A stretch of DNA of 23,852 bases from Pelargonium cotyledonis (lineage: Eukaryota > Streptophyta > Magnoliopsida > Geraniales > Geraniaceae). The position numbers and the translations under genes are program-made. The notes beneath the pieces are model-generated. The model did not search any database. It worked only from the letters and a program-made list of their open reading frames with translations, and was not told the DNA's origin. This document shows, piece after piece, positions 1 through 13,010 of this stretch; position 1 is the stretch's first letter, and each line of letters starts with the position of its first letter. The stretch covers positions 1 through 23,852 of the forward strand of contig JAYMTA010000824.1 of NCBI GenBank assembly GCA_036897625.1, given 5' to 3'.

Positions 1-3313
<3,313 letters not shown>

Positions 3314-3337
3314 TTGCAACCGCCAAATTTGCAGATC

Positions 3338-3355
3338 TGATCGATAGATCGATCA
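3338..3355. repeat. 18-bp perfect inverted repeat in AUG2 5' leader
   Basis: TGATCGAT and ATCGATCA are separated by AG, 25 bases upstream of the AUG2 start codon. In RNA this could form a short 8-bp hairpin in the leader; in DNA it is a palindromic site. Function is unknown. Confidence 0.7.
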
Positions 3356-4250
3356 CTGTGTGTTCATTGCTGTTGAGCTGTGTACGGACGGCTGTATTTC
3401 AATTTCAAATGGGACTCCACTCTCTCTTGTCAACATGTCAGAATCTGAAATTTTCAGATACTTCGACGTCGTTTGAATTACAATATTTTTCTTTTTTCTT
3501 TGAATTACATAATCAACTGTTTTGGACTTCCTATTTCAAGAAGAAATATAAAAATACGAACTTCAGTAACATTAGGTTTTTAATATTAAAAAGAATTAAA
3601 TAGATATGATATACGAACTCAAGAAAATATCGGAAAATGTATATTTCAAGTTAAAAAGACAAAAAAAGGGATGTTTGCAACTCTAAAACACGTAACCATT
3701 ACCTACCACTCTAGCTCTCATGAAGAAAACAAAATGTTATAAAAACCGGCAAGACATTACTCACACCTCAATTCACTCAAAAAGAGGTCTCATCAAAGAT
3801 CAACAAGTTTTGAACCTAACCCCAAGACCTTGTCACATTGAAGCATTGAACCCGACCAATTAAGAACGATGAAGAAGTAACCATATAGATATAAGCCAAA
3901 TTGTTAAAGAAATGTTTAAAGTAAAATAAAAGTTAAGAATGCTTTGAGAAGAAGTTGATTCATCTGGTGCAACGCAGACACACATTAGATGGCTGACAAA
4001 GACGAAAAATAAGAGCTATTAACATGTGTGAGAGTTGTAATTGCATACTATCGCAAAATAAAATTTTGTTACATAGATTGAAATACGAGGAAAAATGCAC
4101 CGAAATGAATTGTCCAGATCGAACCCAAACTTATCTCCCACCAGTCCGGTCTTCCATCATGAATTAATGAAATTTTAATCCGGTCCGGTCTAAAAGCCAC
4201 ATATGAACCGAATAATGGTAATTAAAATTTATGAGCTGTTGGGCTATTGG
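3356..4250. other. intergenic, divergent promoter space
   Basis: About 0.9 kb of AT-rich DNA separates the minus-strand AUG2 start from the plus-strand promoter near 4314. It should contain the AUG2 promoter. I see no convincing open frame, RNA gene or element here; the short frames are AT-rich and resemble no family. Confidence 0.6.
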
Positions 4251-4313
4251 GATGGGCATTGAGCTGTTGGGTACTTGGGTTGAAATTAGGGCATCAATTC
4301 GGCCCCAGGCATT

Positions 4314-4410
4314 AGGCCCAAAGTTCAGTCAAAAAGCCCATTGAATGGGCCCAAGGGAAAAAATTAGGGTTTCACAGCTACCAGTCCCTCCTCCTCCCTC
4401 TATATATTAA
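4314..4410 (+). promoter_or_regulatory. Site II / telo-box / TATA promoter
   Basis: Three Site II elements (TGGGCY or its complement) lie at 4314-4320, 4336-4341 and 4347-4352. A telo-box TTAGGGTTT follows at 4365-4373 and a TATA box TATATATTAA at 4401-4410. More telo-box copies lie downstream at 4459-4467, 4481-4488 (one base short) and 4630-4638. The combination of Site II and telo-box is known from plant promoters of ribosomal-protein, translation-factor and snoRNA genes, which are active in dividing cells. The spacing predicts a plus-strand transcription start near 4430-4440. No such promoter is needed by AUG2, which points the other way and starts 1 kb away. Confidence 0.75.
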
Positions 4411-4434
4411 ACCGCCTCTTCTTCACATGACTCA

Positions 4435-4604
4435 TCACATCTGGTTCACAGTCAACAATTAGGGTTTTTTGTATTATGTTTTAGGGTTCTCCTTCTGTCG
4501 ATTGCCCAATGAGGAAGAGTACCCATATTGATAGGAAGTGCCGTATGACACTTAAAACGGCAGTGGGAGATTAGAGGTCCCCAATTCTCAGCCAGCTCTA
4601 AGGT
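4435..4604 (+). other. putative first exon of a non-coding or micropeptide transcript
   Basis: This segment runs from the predicted start below the TATA box to a good donor (AAG then GTTCGT at 4605), followed by pyrimidine-rich intron-like sequence. The only frame in it is 4509-4574, a 21-residue peptide MRKSTHIDRKCRMTLKTAVGD that I do not recognise. Within it, TGCCGT (4544-4549) and ACGGCA form a 6-bp stem. No second coding exon was found before the next gene, so a non-coding host transcript is favoured over a protein gene. The transcript end is not determined. Start and donor are inferences. Confidence 0.4.
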
Positions 4605-4744
4605 TCGTATTCTTTTCGGATTCGTCTCTTTAGGGTTTGTTGTTTATTGGCTTATGCTTTTGTAGCTCTGCTCTTCTCTTCTCTTCCTTGTCGTGCGTGA
4701 TTTGGAACGGGACTCTGAGGGTTCATCTTTCTATTTATTCATTA

Positions 4745-4890
4745 TGGTTCGATGCCACGTCGACGGTAGCTTCGGCATTGACCGTCGATGCTACATTGGA
4801 CCGATAGCAATTTGCTTCGCATCTTGATAGGAACCTGTGCATCTGGTTTTATGCCATTGATTCACGGAGCCGTTTAGTGCGATCACACTA
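4745..4890 (+). ncRNA. candidate H/ACA box snoRNA
   Basis: The sequence folds as hairpin, H box, hairpin, ACA. The 5' hairpin has a lower stem GGTTC (4746-4750) with GGACC (4798-4802), a symmetric 9/9 internal loop, and an 8-bp perfect upper stem TCGACGGT (4760-4767) with ACCGTCGA (4781-4788). The H box ATAGCA (4804-4809) fits ANANNA. The 3' hairpin has a lower stem TCGCAT (4817-4822) with GTGCGA (4877-4882), a pocket of CTTGATA and GTTTA, and an interrupted upper stem 4830-4839 with 4863-4871. ACA (4885-4887) stands three bases from the proposed end. Spacing from each upper stem to its box is 15 and 13 nt, near the 14-16 nt rule for pseudouridylation guides. It lies downstream of a snoRNA-type promoter, probably in an intron. 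I could not assign an rRNA or snRNA target. Confidence 0.6.
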
Positions 4891-5309
4891 AAATTTTATA
4901 TTTATAGATCATTAGTGGAAGCCAGTGATGTTTAATTTTGGAATTACCGGCTGAATTTTTGTTGATGTTACTAGGCTGTCTGAGGCTTCTTACTTGCATG
5001 TTATGGTTCTCTGCTTTGTTTTAATGTTCTTAGCTTTTGCAAAGCTACATAAAGTGGTACGTATGTTTATACTATTAAACGTTGTCTGTTGAAAAATACA
5101 TTCTTTTTTTTCCTCATAAGAAATTGTTTTTAAAGTATGCCATCCAAATTTTTAGTCTTTTTTGGAGAATTCTGATCTGCAGTTGGGTTTTTTTTTTTCT
5201 GCTTTTGGAAACAGTTTTTTTATACATCTCTTAAGTTGAAATTAGTTTTTTTCTTTTATTAAAAAAATCTTATTTTGCTTGATTCAATATTTGTCGGACA
5301 ACTATCAAA
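4891..5309. other. intron-like T-rich sequence
   Basis: T-rich, non-coding sequence downstream of the snoRNA candidate. One imperfect 7-bp stem, AGCCAGT with ACCGGCT near 4919-4952, might belong to a further structured RNA, but no matching H and ACA boxes were seen. Confidence 0.4.
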
Positions 5310-5582
5310 GGAATGCCTCATAATATGTCCCTGAGAATGTCCCGATGAATGCCTCATTATGTCCCGGTCCCATGTCCTTGAGAATGTTGCGATGATAATA
5401 TGTGCTGAGAATGTCCCGATGAATGCTCAGAAATGAATGCCTCAGATGAATGCTAGGAATATGTCCCGTTGTCCCTGAGATTGTCCCGATGAATGCCTCA
5501 TGATATGTCCCGGTTCTGATGTCCCTGAGAATGTCGTAATATGTCCTGAGAATGTTCCAATGCTCGGAAATAAATGTCTCGT
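5310..5582 (+). repeat. degenerate minisatellite, GATGAATGCCTCA / ATGTCCC units
   Basis: About eight irregular units repeat the words GATGAATGCCTCA, ATATGTCCC and CTGAGAATGTCCC, with units of roughly 25-48 bases that expand by deletion or duplication of sub-words. The tract lies in the presumed transcribed region downstream of the snoRNA candidate. The units contain GATGA and CTGA words reminiscent of C and D boxes, but box C proper (RUGAUGA) and terminal stems are missing, so I do not call them snoRNAs. Confidence 0.85.
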
Positions 5583-6131
5583 ATACTCTCTGGAATGTAT
5601 TTTTAGATTTGATACATGTAATTAGAGATGGTTCGTCAATTTTTGTAATTAAGTTGGGATTATGAATAACATTTGTTAAAGAAATTATATGTTGCTAATT
5701 TTACTCCGGATGTTTTATATGAATTTGCTGTGCACCCTGTTGGAGACGTAATTCATAAATAGTCATGAGTGTATATCAGATTGTCAGGCAATTTAAAAGT
5801 TCTGTGACATGATTTATATGTAAAATTGGAGATTTGTGTTGATGTCAAGGTACTTTTTTGAAGTGGAACAAAACTTTGAAATGGCCTGGACTGTAATGAC
5901 ATAGTAACAATGTGATTGAATTGTAAGATTTTGCATTGAAAAATGGCTTCGGAACTTTTGGTTATGGAACTTTGTGTTTTTGTCCACACAACTTTGAAAT
6001 GGCTACGGAACTGTTATTATTATTTTTAAGCTTCTACAACCAACTCTACATTGAGCCATGTAGCTCACAAAAAATAGAAATGATTATGTTGATACAAAAT
6101 CTGATAACAGTTGGCTTTTGATTTTTCTATA
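5583..6131. other. intergenic, convergent 3' space
   Basis: This AT-rich stretch lies between the minisatellite and the stop codon of the minus-strand transporter. It holds a 14-bp direct repeat, aactttgaaatggc, at 5872-5885 and 5990-6003, with a looser third copy near 5936. The 61-78 codon frames here resemble nothing known. The 3' UTR of the transporter probably occupies its right part. Confidence 0.5.
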
Positions 6132-9100
6132 CTATGTTGGTGGAAAGAACCTGTTTAGATTGAATGGCAGTGTATAAAACTCCTCATTTCTGTTGTCTCC
6201 TCTAAATGTTCTAAACTTCACCCACCACGGCATGCCTCTATCTTTCTTAGATCTTTCTACCTCCAGTGTATTGTCGAGAAACACCGCCACGATCAGACCC
6301 ACTGATGCTGGCGACGAGAATATTGTGTTCATAAATGCATTGAACTGCAAAGATAATACCATCGTGTTACAGTAAAGTGTTTGGGGCATGAAAGTTATGG
6401 TTTATCACAAACTTACCCATCCGGCATTTGTATGCACCAGTCTTCCTCCATATTCATTAAAAAATCCTGGAATGGACAACCCAAGAAACAGCGAGAGCCC
6501 CGTGATGATGAGGTTCCTCATCGAATTCATGTTTGTGAACTGAAGAAACGATAATCCAACTGAGGCTGAAAGGAAACAGGACAACCTTGTAACGGGGCAC
6601 GGGCAAGTAGAAAACAATAGGGAACAAGGTTTTCTTTAGCTAATGACATACCCACTAGGCCAAAGAGAACGCAATATAGGGCAGCAAATATGGGAAAGGG
6701 TATAGATGCAAATACAGCTCCAAATTTTCCTACAAGCGTACGAAAGATGCATCATAAACATAGCTTTAAGATTTATCTCATGTATCAGATGTAGATTACT
6801 AGTCTGGCACCTACCTAAGATGGAGAAGAAAATCATAAAGCCAGCAGAAATTTGAACAACTCTTCGACTTCCAACTCGGGTTAGGCCAAGTAGTCCCACA
6901 TTTTCCCTGGATTATATGGCCATTTTCTGTTAAACTGGTTTCTCGGGGTATGAATATGATTAACCAAAAAAATCCTCCAGCTGCAACAGAATGAGTATTC
7001 TTACACTGAGACAGAAGAACCAGTGCATGTTCCAAACATACCATCAAGCAAGACACCAATCCCCTATCAGACCAACAAACAAAGCTATTATGCTTTTGCA
7101 AAGACGCAGGAAAGAAAATGTAGAACAACTTATTAGCATTAACATAAGATCCCCAGAGTGCACAGATACTGGTATGACGGGGTGTTCAAGCCAAAGGGTA
7201 TCTCGCCAAAGGCAACATTGTATGTCATGTTGGAGTAATTTCCTTTTCCTATAATAATTGGCAGGTTTGAATCTTCAACCATACAAAAATTTCAAGTTCT
7301 TGCTAAATTACCTCAATTGTTGCTTACTTCAACTCGGAGAGTCAATAGTTACCTATATAAATTGACATTATAGATGCTGTGCACTGCTATACAGTGTGAT
7401 TACAGTCCAAGGGAAATTGAAAGGGTTGCCTCAATATGCACTAATGTATTTGTTACATGTTATGAACTGCAAAGGCTCTAACAAATTTCTTCATGCCTAC
7501 ATTGCTTTCTCCAGATGCCCAATCACGTTATTTAAACCCACAAATCCAATGGAATGTATTGTTCACTACCAGTGGTTGATATTGCTAATACAAGAAAAGG
7601 AGGAACGATAAATAAACAAATCACCTGCCAGCCAATGCCCCGACTCAATACATAAGCAGGAGGCGGAGTGGCAATTGCCAAACGAGATGCTGCCTTGTAA
7701 GCACCCGTTGACTGCAGAAAAAGAATCGAGGTCAAGTAGCAGTTCTAGCAACGCCAGAAGGTACCAATGAAATTATAATTTTGCCAGAACATTTTTTGTG
7801 TTGTATATCATAGTTAACTTCGGCTACTACCGTGAGACAATGAGTTAGAATAGTAAACTTAATAGATACCTCAACCATTGACACAAGAACCGCAGACATC
7901 ATAGCAAATGAATGACCCGCCGAAAATGTAGGTGGGCCCCACTGCAGAGGGTATGGGAACATAAACCTAAAACTTCAAAGTAAGATTCTAGAACCAGCAA
8001 ATGCAGTGTGAATCAAGACAAACTGAGTTTTTAAATTACCATGGGGCAGTAGATATAAGATTTGCTTGGTCGGTACGACAACTTATTTGAGTTTTATGTG
8101 GCTTGTTTCGGTAAGCACCACTGGCAGTTAAGATAAGGGCATAGATCCAAATGATTGTGATGCATATTAATACTGGAAACCGTTCAAATATTGGGACATC
8201 CCTGAATGGTCTCACATGCTTCAAGTACTGCAATTCACCAAACCCAGACAAGTATAGGGAACAAAATAATAGTTATCAAAACAGATTTCCCCCAACTATT
8301 CTGCCGAAAATACTTACTTGTGACAATCCAATGACCAACAACAACATTGGTAACCCGATTTCCACACAGTTCCCCAACTAGAAAAGAAAACAAACTTCAT
8401 TAACAAGCTGAAATAACATTTCAAAAGAGTTGACGGTAAAAAAAAAACAGCTAAGAAGTGATATTTGGTACAATCACATATAGTGCGTATGAGTATATCA
8501 GCTAGAGGCCGCAATATGACTTTTATGAGGAATGGAGGATGAACTATGCTCACAGCAAAATCAAAATTGAAAAGCTTGAAAAATCTAAAAGAAAAAAAGA
8601 GGTTCAGAAATGCAAAAGAATCAATCTAGAACCAGCTACCCAAGTCACAGAATACTAATGAACACGTTGGAATTATAGATGTATGACAATAGAGAACAAA
8701 TATTTGGCCTCAGGATGTGATTATTTGCATAAAATAAAACGGAAGCTCTACCAATAGATACAATGATTCCCTATAGCAAGAATACCTACATCAGGAAATC
8801 CTCGTTGAATTAATCCCAAACCAACCAAGCCTACCACCGGCGCCATGCCAAGTGGGCTAAAAAACCTGCAGAAGGAAACAACAAGCGTGTGAATAAGCAT
8901 TATTACTGCAAGTTTGCAAATCACAAAGTAGTTAGTTAGCACTATTAATGTACCGTGAGAAGAGACCCCAAACTTGGCTATAACCCAAGATGATTTGTAT
9001 ACTTGAGGCCACAATGAGGGCTCCTTGAATTGCTCGCATTGTTTGTATAAATCTCTGCAAACAAATTACATGGGAAGATCACTTACATTACCCTATAAAA

Positions 9101-11162
9101 TGAAAAGGTTATTATGTGCTAATTCTAATTAGAAGATTGAAATGGAGGGATATCATGTACAGGTTTGGAGAACTTACTTCATGTGGATCAGCAATCCGTT
9201 GTAATGATGAGTCATGTATAATATAAGCTACGGGAATGACATAAGCCAAGGAGCCCCCAACAACAGTTGGCAATCTCGTTCCAAAAAGAGCTTGGAGAAG
9301 TGTATTTATGCCAGCTACAAAGAGTAGAGTTTGTATTACCCTTGCTTTGTCCCCCTGGTTGAATAAGCAAGGGAAGGTCAAAATAGAAAATGGAACAAAA
9401 ATCGGGAAGTTCCAGATAAAAAGGCTAAGACCTAACCTACCATATTTATGAGTCCCACCAAGATCTTCTAGGCCAAAATTTGACAACAAAAACTACAGTA
9501 TTCAATCTATAATGGATCTTGGCCAAAGGAAAGATCAGGAAAAGTGGTCAGGAAACACGAAGAAGCAGTATAATTTCAACCTAGAGCATCATGGGTGGGA
9601 CCCAAATAGAAGTGGGTATGAAGGTTTCTTCACACTCATATCAAATAGGTCAGGACTCAGGACAAAAACTTTCCTAAATTGAAAACTTTTAAACAATGTG
9701 AAAATTATAACTGAGTAAGCAGAGAAATTGAATGGAAGAAAAGAGAGGCAGCTTGAGAAAACTAGCTTACAGCAGATCCACCCATATATGGGACGAGCAT
9801 AGAAGGAATCATAACACTTGTGCCCAACATCAAGATGTAGTTCTGAAAGGCTAGTACAATGGTTTCAGCTGCAGGAAAGAGGTTTGTCAAAAGGCAAAGA
9901 CAAGAATGTAAGGATTTTGGCAGAAAATGAAAATGGATATGAACATCCTAGTGAACAAACAGTCGACACATTTAAATTTTAAGACATGCAATAAAAACAA
10001 TTATGGCTCTTTTGATACATCCTTAGAGAGGTACAGGGTCATGTGAGTGGTTACAATTACCCAAAGCCTCTGTGGTTCCAAATGAAAACTTTGGCATGAT
10101 ATCAAATTTCAGGGCATGTAATGCAATTAACATGATCTGGAATAATCAAATATATTAATCAGCTGTTAACCTACTCCACTTGCAGCCTTGCAGGCATCAC
10201 ATTTCGACATCAATAACACCCTGTAATAACAAGCTCAGCTCTTGTTAGAGTGAAATCTCTACATTTTCAGTTTCTGAATCAACTTATCAAGTGAAGTAAT
10301 CATGCCATATAACTTCATCCCATTTCCACACTGGTGAGCAGCAAGCCCACCCCCCTTTCCCATTTTGAATTTGAGATATAGATGCAACAATAAATAATCA
10401 ACTACCTATATGTGTCATCAATTACTCCTTAAAACAGAACACAACATGGCTACATATGGAGAATGCTGGGTCCCCACAAGCAAAAAGAAAGAGGGTCCCT
10501 ATTCCCTAGTACCTGAGCACAGAAAGCTACTATCACATTACTACAGTCTCATAAACCTTCTACCAAAAAAGAACCACAACAAAAAAGTCCCATATCCATC
10601 CATCTATCCATTCTAATGTCTAGAAATCACAGGTAAAGAAAAAGAAAGGTATGAAGCCCTTCAACACTGCAATAACATCTTTTAGCAAAACTACAAAAAC
10701 ATTTCAAATGCTGAATATTACTCACTCCTGAATCTTGCTGTCACATGAACAAATTCTAATTTCAAACTAGTTCAACACAACCTTCCACCATCTCTAATAT
10801 AATTAAGATTCAGCATTTCCCAATGGTAAAGAAAATAGAAGAGCTCACTCTTTCTCTCTGTCTCTCTTTGCTTATAATGCCAAAGTGAATCAGCAAATAA
10901 TTGAAGGCTTGAAGCAACATTAACAGCATAGTAAGGAAACAAAGAGACTGAAGCCACTCTGATACAGCTGAAACAGACCCACCCACAGGCCCATTCATTT
11001 CAAAGACCAAAACTTTAACACACAGAGAGAAAAGAGAGGTATTGAAATTAAAGGAGACAAAAAAAGAAGAATAAAATACTACATACCCCAAGGGGGGTTG
11101 GAGTCTATGCAGTACTCGAGGTCCTGGAGCTGCTCCATGGGAGGGTGGCTGATTTCCGCCAT
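6132..11162 (-). CDS. NAT: nucleobase-ascorbate transporter (NAT1/NAT2 type), 14 exons
   Basis: Exons: complement(6132..6344, 6417..6565, 6652..6729, 6815..6906, 7005..7063, 7625..7711, 7870..7966, 8040..8227, 8318..8377, 8790..8865, 8954..9054, 9178..9354, 9771..9868, 11087..11162). They total 1551 bases, coding 516 aa plus TAG. The N-terminus MAEISHPPMEQLQDLEYCID and C-terminus FYTLPFNLNRFFPPT are family hallmarks. The transmembrane-1 block reads AFQNYILMLGTSVMIPSMLV (residues 32-51). The NAT signature ENVGLLGLTR at residues 341-350 fits (Q/E/P)NxGx4T(R/K/G). The protein should have 14 membrane segments in the plasma membrane. The NCS2 family carries purines, uracil or xanthine with protons; substrate cannot be read here. 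The loop FFNEYGGRLVHTNAGW is about four residues shorter than in Arabidopsis relatives as I remember them. Intron 1 is 1.2 kb, the 7064-7624 intron 561 bases and the 8378-8789 intron 412 bases; nothing distinct was seen in them. Confidence 0.95.
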
Positions 11163-11217
11163 TGCCGCTAGCTGCTACTTGTGATCACTGAGCTTCCTCG
11201 CACCCAGAAAAATAAAA

Positions 11218-11277
11218 AGGAAGAAGAAGAACAAGAAGAAGAAGAAGAAGAAGAAGGTGTGTGAAGAAGAAGGAGAA
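11218..11277. repeat. (AAG)n microsatellite in the NAT 5' leader or promoter
   Basis: An imperfect run of AAG/GAA triplets lies 56-115 bases upstream of the transporter start codon and reads as CTT/TTC on the coding strand. CT-rich leaders of this kind are common in plant genes. Repeat length is likely polymorphic. Confidence 0.85.
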
Positions 11278-11637
11278 CAAAGTAAAGTGCAGACATAAAG
11301 TTGGGAAAAAAATAAAAATAAGGAAGAGAATAATATACTAAGCAGAGAGGTGAGTGACGGCCTCTTCTCTGTTGTGGTGGCTTCGACAAGCCTGTTTTTT
11401 TGAATCAGTGACAGTCTTTTGATTCAAGACTGTGTCGTCGTCCTTCGCTAAATGGACCCGTTTCTCCAATTAATTACCTGAGTGCCGCTCGACCCCACCG
11501 TCTCCCCTAAATGGTCAATTTACAGAAACCGAGCTGTCGTTTGTGGCATGGTCTGTTGAAGCGGGTCAATCAGTCAAACACTTGAGCTTGGGCACAAACC
11601 TCAGACTCATAGGCTCTCAAGTCTGGCCTAGCCATAG
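11278..11637. other. NAT upstream region
   Basis: This is presumed promoter and leader of the minus-strand transporter. It contains a perfect 8-bp inverted repeat, ACAGTCTT (11411-11418) and AAGACTGT (11426-11433), with a 7-base loop. No open frame of interest was seen. Confidence 0.5.
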
Positions 11638-12263
11638 AGTATGGAGACTTTTTTCTTTCTTCTTTTTTTGATAATTAAACATAATATATATTAAGCAGAG
11701 AAATTATTCATCAGATTATTACAAGACCAATGTTTGCTAAGGCCTTTTAAGCCTATTCTAGTTAGCAGATGAGCAGGGTTCAGCATACATCTATTCACAT
11801 ATATAAGAACACAGTCAAGATTACAAACAAAAAGGACATGATGAATGTCCACGAGGGCCACCCTACTATCTTCTCTGCTGCTTGGATCTTGGTTTCTACA
11901 CATCTGGATGTCCCTGATAAGAGTGATTGAGTCAGGAAGGATGTAAACATTTTTAATATCATGCTGATAAATAAAGGCACAAGCTGACAAGACTGCATTG
12001 ACTTCTGTCTCATAGGCACTTGAGGCTATTGTAGGGCTGCTGAAGCGAGCTATAGATCTTCCGCAATTGTCTTGAAGATCTCAACCGATCCCAGCAAAAG
12101 GATGGGAAAAGGAGCCATCACAAAGACATATAAAGGAAGCTCGTCTCCGGATCTCAGCCATAGGAAGGGAGTGAGGGTTGACTGGAGGAACCTTACCAAA
12201 TTCAACATTCTTGTCCTCACAAGTTAAAGATTGAACGAGGGAAGATGACAGTATGGAGACTTT
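11638..12263 (-). mobile_element. 5'-truncated LINE with RNase H-like domain, poly(A) tail and target duplication
   Basis: The word AGTATGGAGACTT occurs at 11638-11650 and again at 12250-12262; one more T is shared. On the minus strand, the sequence between them ends in an A-rich tail (complement of about 11651-11669) just after a short AT-rich 3' end. This is the mark of target-primed retrotransposition. The insert encodes one minus-strand frame of about 185 residues (12249 to the TAA at 11691) interrupted by a single TGA at 12081-12083. It shows RNase H-like landmarks in order: CDGSF, then YETEVNAVLSA, then LPDSITLI, then NPAHLLTRIG, where the last acidic residue expected in N..AD.LA is replaced by H. 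Only the last domain of the element was copied. The exact repeats suggest the insertion is not very old. Confidence 0.8.
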
Positions 12264-13001
12264 GAGAGTAGAGACAAGTGTGTTGGACTTCATGGCCACA
12301 ATTTAGGGGTGTTACGGGCGGGTAGGAAAACGGGGCCCGCTCGCTTGAAGCGGATTTCTCAATTTAGGATCACCGGCCGTTTTTAAGAGTTTAATTTGTA
12401 AAAATTTTGATGTGTGACAGTTGACGGATGGTCTAACAGTTTATCCGGTATAGACTTCATAGCCACGAAGACCCAACTACAAATGAGACTTTCAGTCAAG
12501 ACAAATTCATTTGTATGTTACCACATAAGTTATTTTGGATAACTTTTGAAGTCATTTACGGTGTCTCTTTTCTTTTAACCCAAAACCTCTCCCCCACCCA
12601 AGGATGCTTGAACAAGACCTCAAAGATAATACAAAATGCTTAAAAAGTTTGGTCTAACAAGTATATGGACGAAGCTCCACAACAATTTGTCAACACAAAC
12701 ATCAAACTTTATGGACGAAGCTCCAACCCAATGAACGATGTCAATTCGTTGTTGTTTTCAAATGAGTTTAAGAAACGAATGTAGCAAAACGTCTCCTAAA
12801 TTCTTAGCACCCAACTTATAACCTTTTTAGTTAACTTAGTGTAGTTGTTTAGTCCCAATTTCTATTAGTCTTGAAGTAAAACTCTTTTAATACTTTCATA
12901 ACTTATAGGCCATATAATATTTTGGTCGTAAAATTCTGGCGTATTATAATTTTTTTATTTAAAAAACAAGTATGTCAGAGAGAAAGTTGGTGTGTTTTTC
13001 A
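12264..13001. other. intergenic, no gene seen
   Basis: This is mostly AT-rich non-coding DNA between two mobile elements. A 16-bp direct repeat TATGGACGAAGCTCCA stands at 12664-12679 and 12710-12725. A word TAGGGGTGTTACGGGCGGGT at 12304 resembles the ends of plant hAT elements, but no partner end was found. Confidence 0.5.
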
Positions 13002-13010
13002 TTCAACTAA

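Noticed and set aside
4360-4640. Telomeric repeats or telomerase RNA
   Set aside because: The TTAGGGTTT words are isolated and correctly placed as telo-box promoter elements. There is no Pol III-type promoter and no telomere template context.
4746-4756. GGTTCGATGCC matches the tRNA B box
   Set aside because: There is no A box at the right distance upstream and no cloverleaf. The word is explained as the base of the first hairpin of the H/ACA candidate.
5310-5582. C/D snoRNA array
   Set aside because: GATGA and CTGA words recur, but proper box C (RUGAUGA) and terminal stems are missing and unit lengths are irregular.
12304-12340. hAT-like terminus TAGGGGTGTTACGGGCGGGT
   Set aside because: No inverted partner end or 8-bp target duplication was found, so no element is called.
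12664-12725. 16-bp direct repeat TATGGACGAAGCTCCA
   Set aside because: There are only two copies 46 bases apart with no further structure. A target-site duplication around such a small insert has no supporting features.
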